Positions 5,025 to 5,931 of a stretch of DNA of 5,931 nt are shown piece by piece. Origin of the DNA: Candidatus Izemoplasma sp. (GTDB taxonomy: Bacteria > Bacillota_I > Bacilli_A > Izemoplasmatales > Izemoplasmataceae). A program made the translations under genes and the position numbers. The notes under the pieces are model-generated. The model did no database searches. It worked only from the letters and a program-made list of their open reading frames with translations, and was not told where the DNA came from. Position 1 is the stretch's first letter. Each line of letters begins with the position of its first letter. The stretch spans positions 1 through 5,931 of the forward strand of contig SKJA01000063.1 of assembly GCA_007116105.1 (NCBI GenBank). The letters run 5' to 3'.

Positions 5025-5931
5025 CGCAACTCGCTGTTTTACTGATTCTGATTCCGATTCTCACCGCCATCATCATCTATTTGATTCCAAAAGAACGCGT
5101 CAATTATTTAGCGATTCTCTCACAGATCGCAATCACCATCATCGCGGTGGTGTATTACCAACACTTCACCCCAAACTATGACCAAACCCTGTTTGTCTTT
5201 GGGAACTGGGATGGACGGATTGGGATTTCACTGTCGAACGATGCGTTGTCGATGTCGTTTGTGTTCTTGGCGATCTTCACGTGGTGGATGATCATCATCT
5301 ACACGTTTTCAACGAAACAAACCAACCGTATTTTCTTGTTTTTCTTATTGTTTTTACAAGGGGTCTTTTTTGGCCTCATCATGACCAACGACTTGTTTAA
5401 CATGTTTGTCTTTTTAGAGTTGGCCACGATTTTAATTACGATTTTAATTGTCTTTAAAAAAGAAGCCGAAAGCTTTCGCTCAGGCATCTATTATTTGATC
5501 GTTAACACCGCTGGGATGTTGACATTCTTGGTGGGTGTCATCATTTTATACTTTGTCTTTGGGACCATCAACATCATCGTCATTGGTGAGATGATGGGCG
5601 ACTATGGAGACTCGATTGCGGTCCGTTTTGCGTATGCTTGTTTGATGGCGGGTGTGTCTGTGAAAGCCGCCCTGTTTCCCGTGTTCACTTGGCTTCCAAA
5701 AGCCCATGGTGTGGCCCAAAGCGCGATCAGTGCGCTGCTTAGCGGGTTGGTGGTGAAGGCCGGGCTATATCTTTTCATTCGCATCAATGAAATGTATTCG
5801 GCCGCTGGGTATAACTACACCACGTTCTTTTTTGTTTTAGGGACGCTCACCGCGTTTGGTGGGGTCATGTTTGCGGTCACGCAAAAAGACATGAAGCAAA
5901 TTCTCGCCTATCATACAGTCTCGCAAGTGGG
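5021..5931 (+). CDS. mrpD: Mrp/Mnh cation:proton antiporter subunit D (MbhH-like, NuoN/NuoM family), N-terminal 303 residues, cut by window end
   Basis: The frame is open from ATG 5021 to the window edge (303 codons; full MrpD is about 490-500). MrpD is a large proton-translocating-type subunit homologous to NuoL/M/N. Visible motifs are FGNWDGRIGISLSNDALS (60-77), TNDLFNMFVFLEL (122-134) with the key Glu133 in TM5, VKAALFPVFTWLPKAHG (214-230) with Lys215 in TM7, SALLSGLVVKAGLY (237-250) with Lys246 in TM8, and ILAYHTVSQV (294-303). The Glu133-Lys215 spacing of 82 equals that I recall for the functional Glu137/Lys219 pair of Bacillus MrpD, so ion transport should be intact. MrpD is preferred over MrpA because of the GNWDGRIGI start block and its place after mrpC. 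The start overlaps mrpC by 4 bases; GTGAGGA near 5005-5011 may serve as ribosome binding site. Confidence 0.92.
   Translation, partial: MTQLAVLLILIPILTAIIIYLIPKERVNYLAILSQIAITIIAVVYYQHFTPNYDQTLFVFGNWDGRIGISLSNDALSMSFVFLAIFTWWMIIIYTFSTKQTNRIFLFFLLFLQGVFFGLIMTNDLFNMFVFLELATILITILIVFKKEAESFRSGIYYLIVNTAGMLTFLVGVIILYFVFGTINIIVIGEMMGDYGDSIAVRFAYACLMAGVSVKAALFPVFTWLPKAHGVAQSAISALLSGLVVKAGLYLFIRINEMYSAAGYNYTTFFFVLGTLTAFGGVMFAVTQKDMKQILAYHTVSQV

Noticed and set aside
4972..5181. Sense-strand frame of 69 codons across the mrpC/mrpD junction
   Set aside because: It is out of frame with both conserved proteins and gives a His- and Ser-rich, low-complexity translation; the mrpD frame from 5021 is the real one.
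1..5931. Mycoplasma-type code with TGA as Trp
   Set aside because: TGA ends xerC, the Nudix gene, mrpE, mrpF, mrpG and mrpC at family-typical lengths, and internal Trp codons are TGG.

Overview
The window reads as a chromosomal segment of a bacterium, most likely from the Bacillota or a relative such as Mycoplasmatota. Three things point that way: a folate-type TrmFO next to a Xer recombinase (as in the gid-codV region of Bacillus), strong GGAGG-type ribosome binding sites, and AT-leaning codons (TTA, TTG, AAA) at moderate overall GC. TGA ends many of the genes at family-typical lengths, so the standard bacterial code is in use, not the mycoplasma code that reads TGA as Trp. The lineage is an inference; nothing in the window fixes it. 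All genes are on the + strand. I see no RNA gene, IS element, CRISPR array or gene-free stretch over 300 bases.

Region 1 (1-2248) is a compact housekeeping cluster: the C-terminal end of trmFO (tRNA m5U54 methylation), xerC (chromosome dimer resolution), rlmH (23S rRNA methylation) and a Nudix hydrolase of the ADP-ribose pyrophosphatase type. Coding sequences overlap or are separated by only 17 bases. The Nudix protein has a Nudix box one residue longer than canonical and lacks the proline typical of ADP-ribose pyrophosphatases.

Region 2 (2249-2297) is a 49-base junction with a perfect extended -10 (TGCTATAAT), which probably starts a new transcription unit. I see no terminator for region 1.

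Region 3 (2298-5931, running off the end) encodes a membrane-bound multi-subunit cation/proton antiporter of the Mrp/Mnh family. Its order is not the Bacillus mrpABCDEFG. It is mrpE-mrpF-mrpG-mbhD-(mbhE+mrpB)-mrpC-mrpD, the order of the antiporter module of archaeal membrane-bound hydrogenases (mbhA to mbhH). The C-terminal part of MrpA, fused to the large antiporter subunit in Bacillus, is split here: an MbhD-like protein carries one piece, and the other (MbhE-like) is fused to the N terminus of MrpB. The MbhD-like protein also has an unexplained hydrophilic C-terminal domain of about 110 residues. The genes overlap by 1-8 bases or abut, suggesting one translationally coupled operon. The last gene, mrpD/mbhH, carries the conserved Glu and Lys residues of the ion-translocating subunit and is cut by the window edge. 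Whether a second large antiporter subunit or a redox module follows cannot be seen, and that question decides what the system does.
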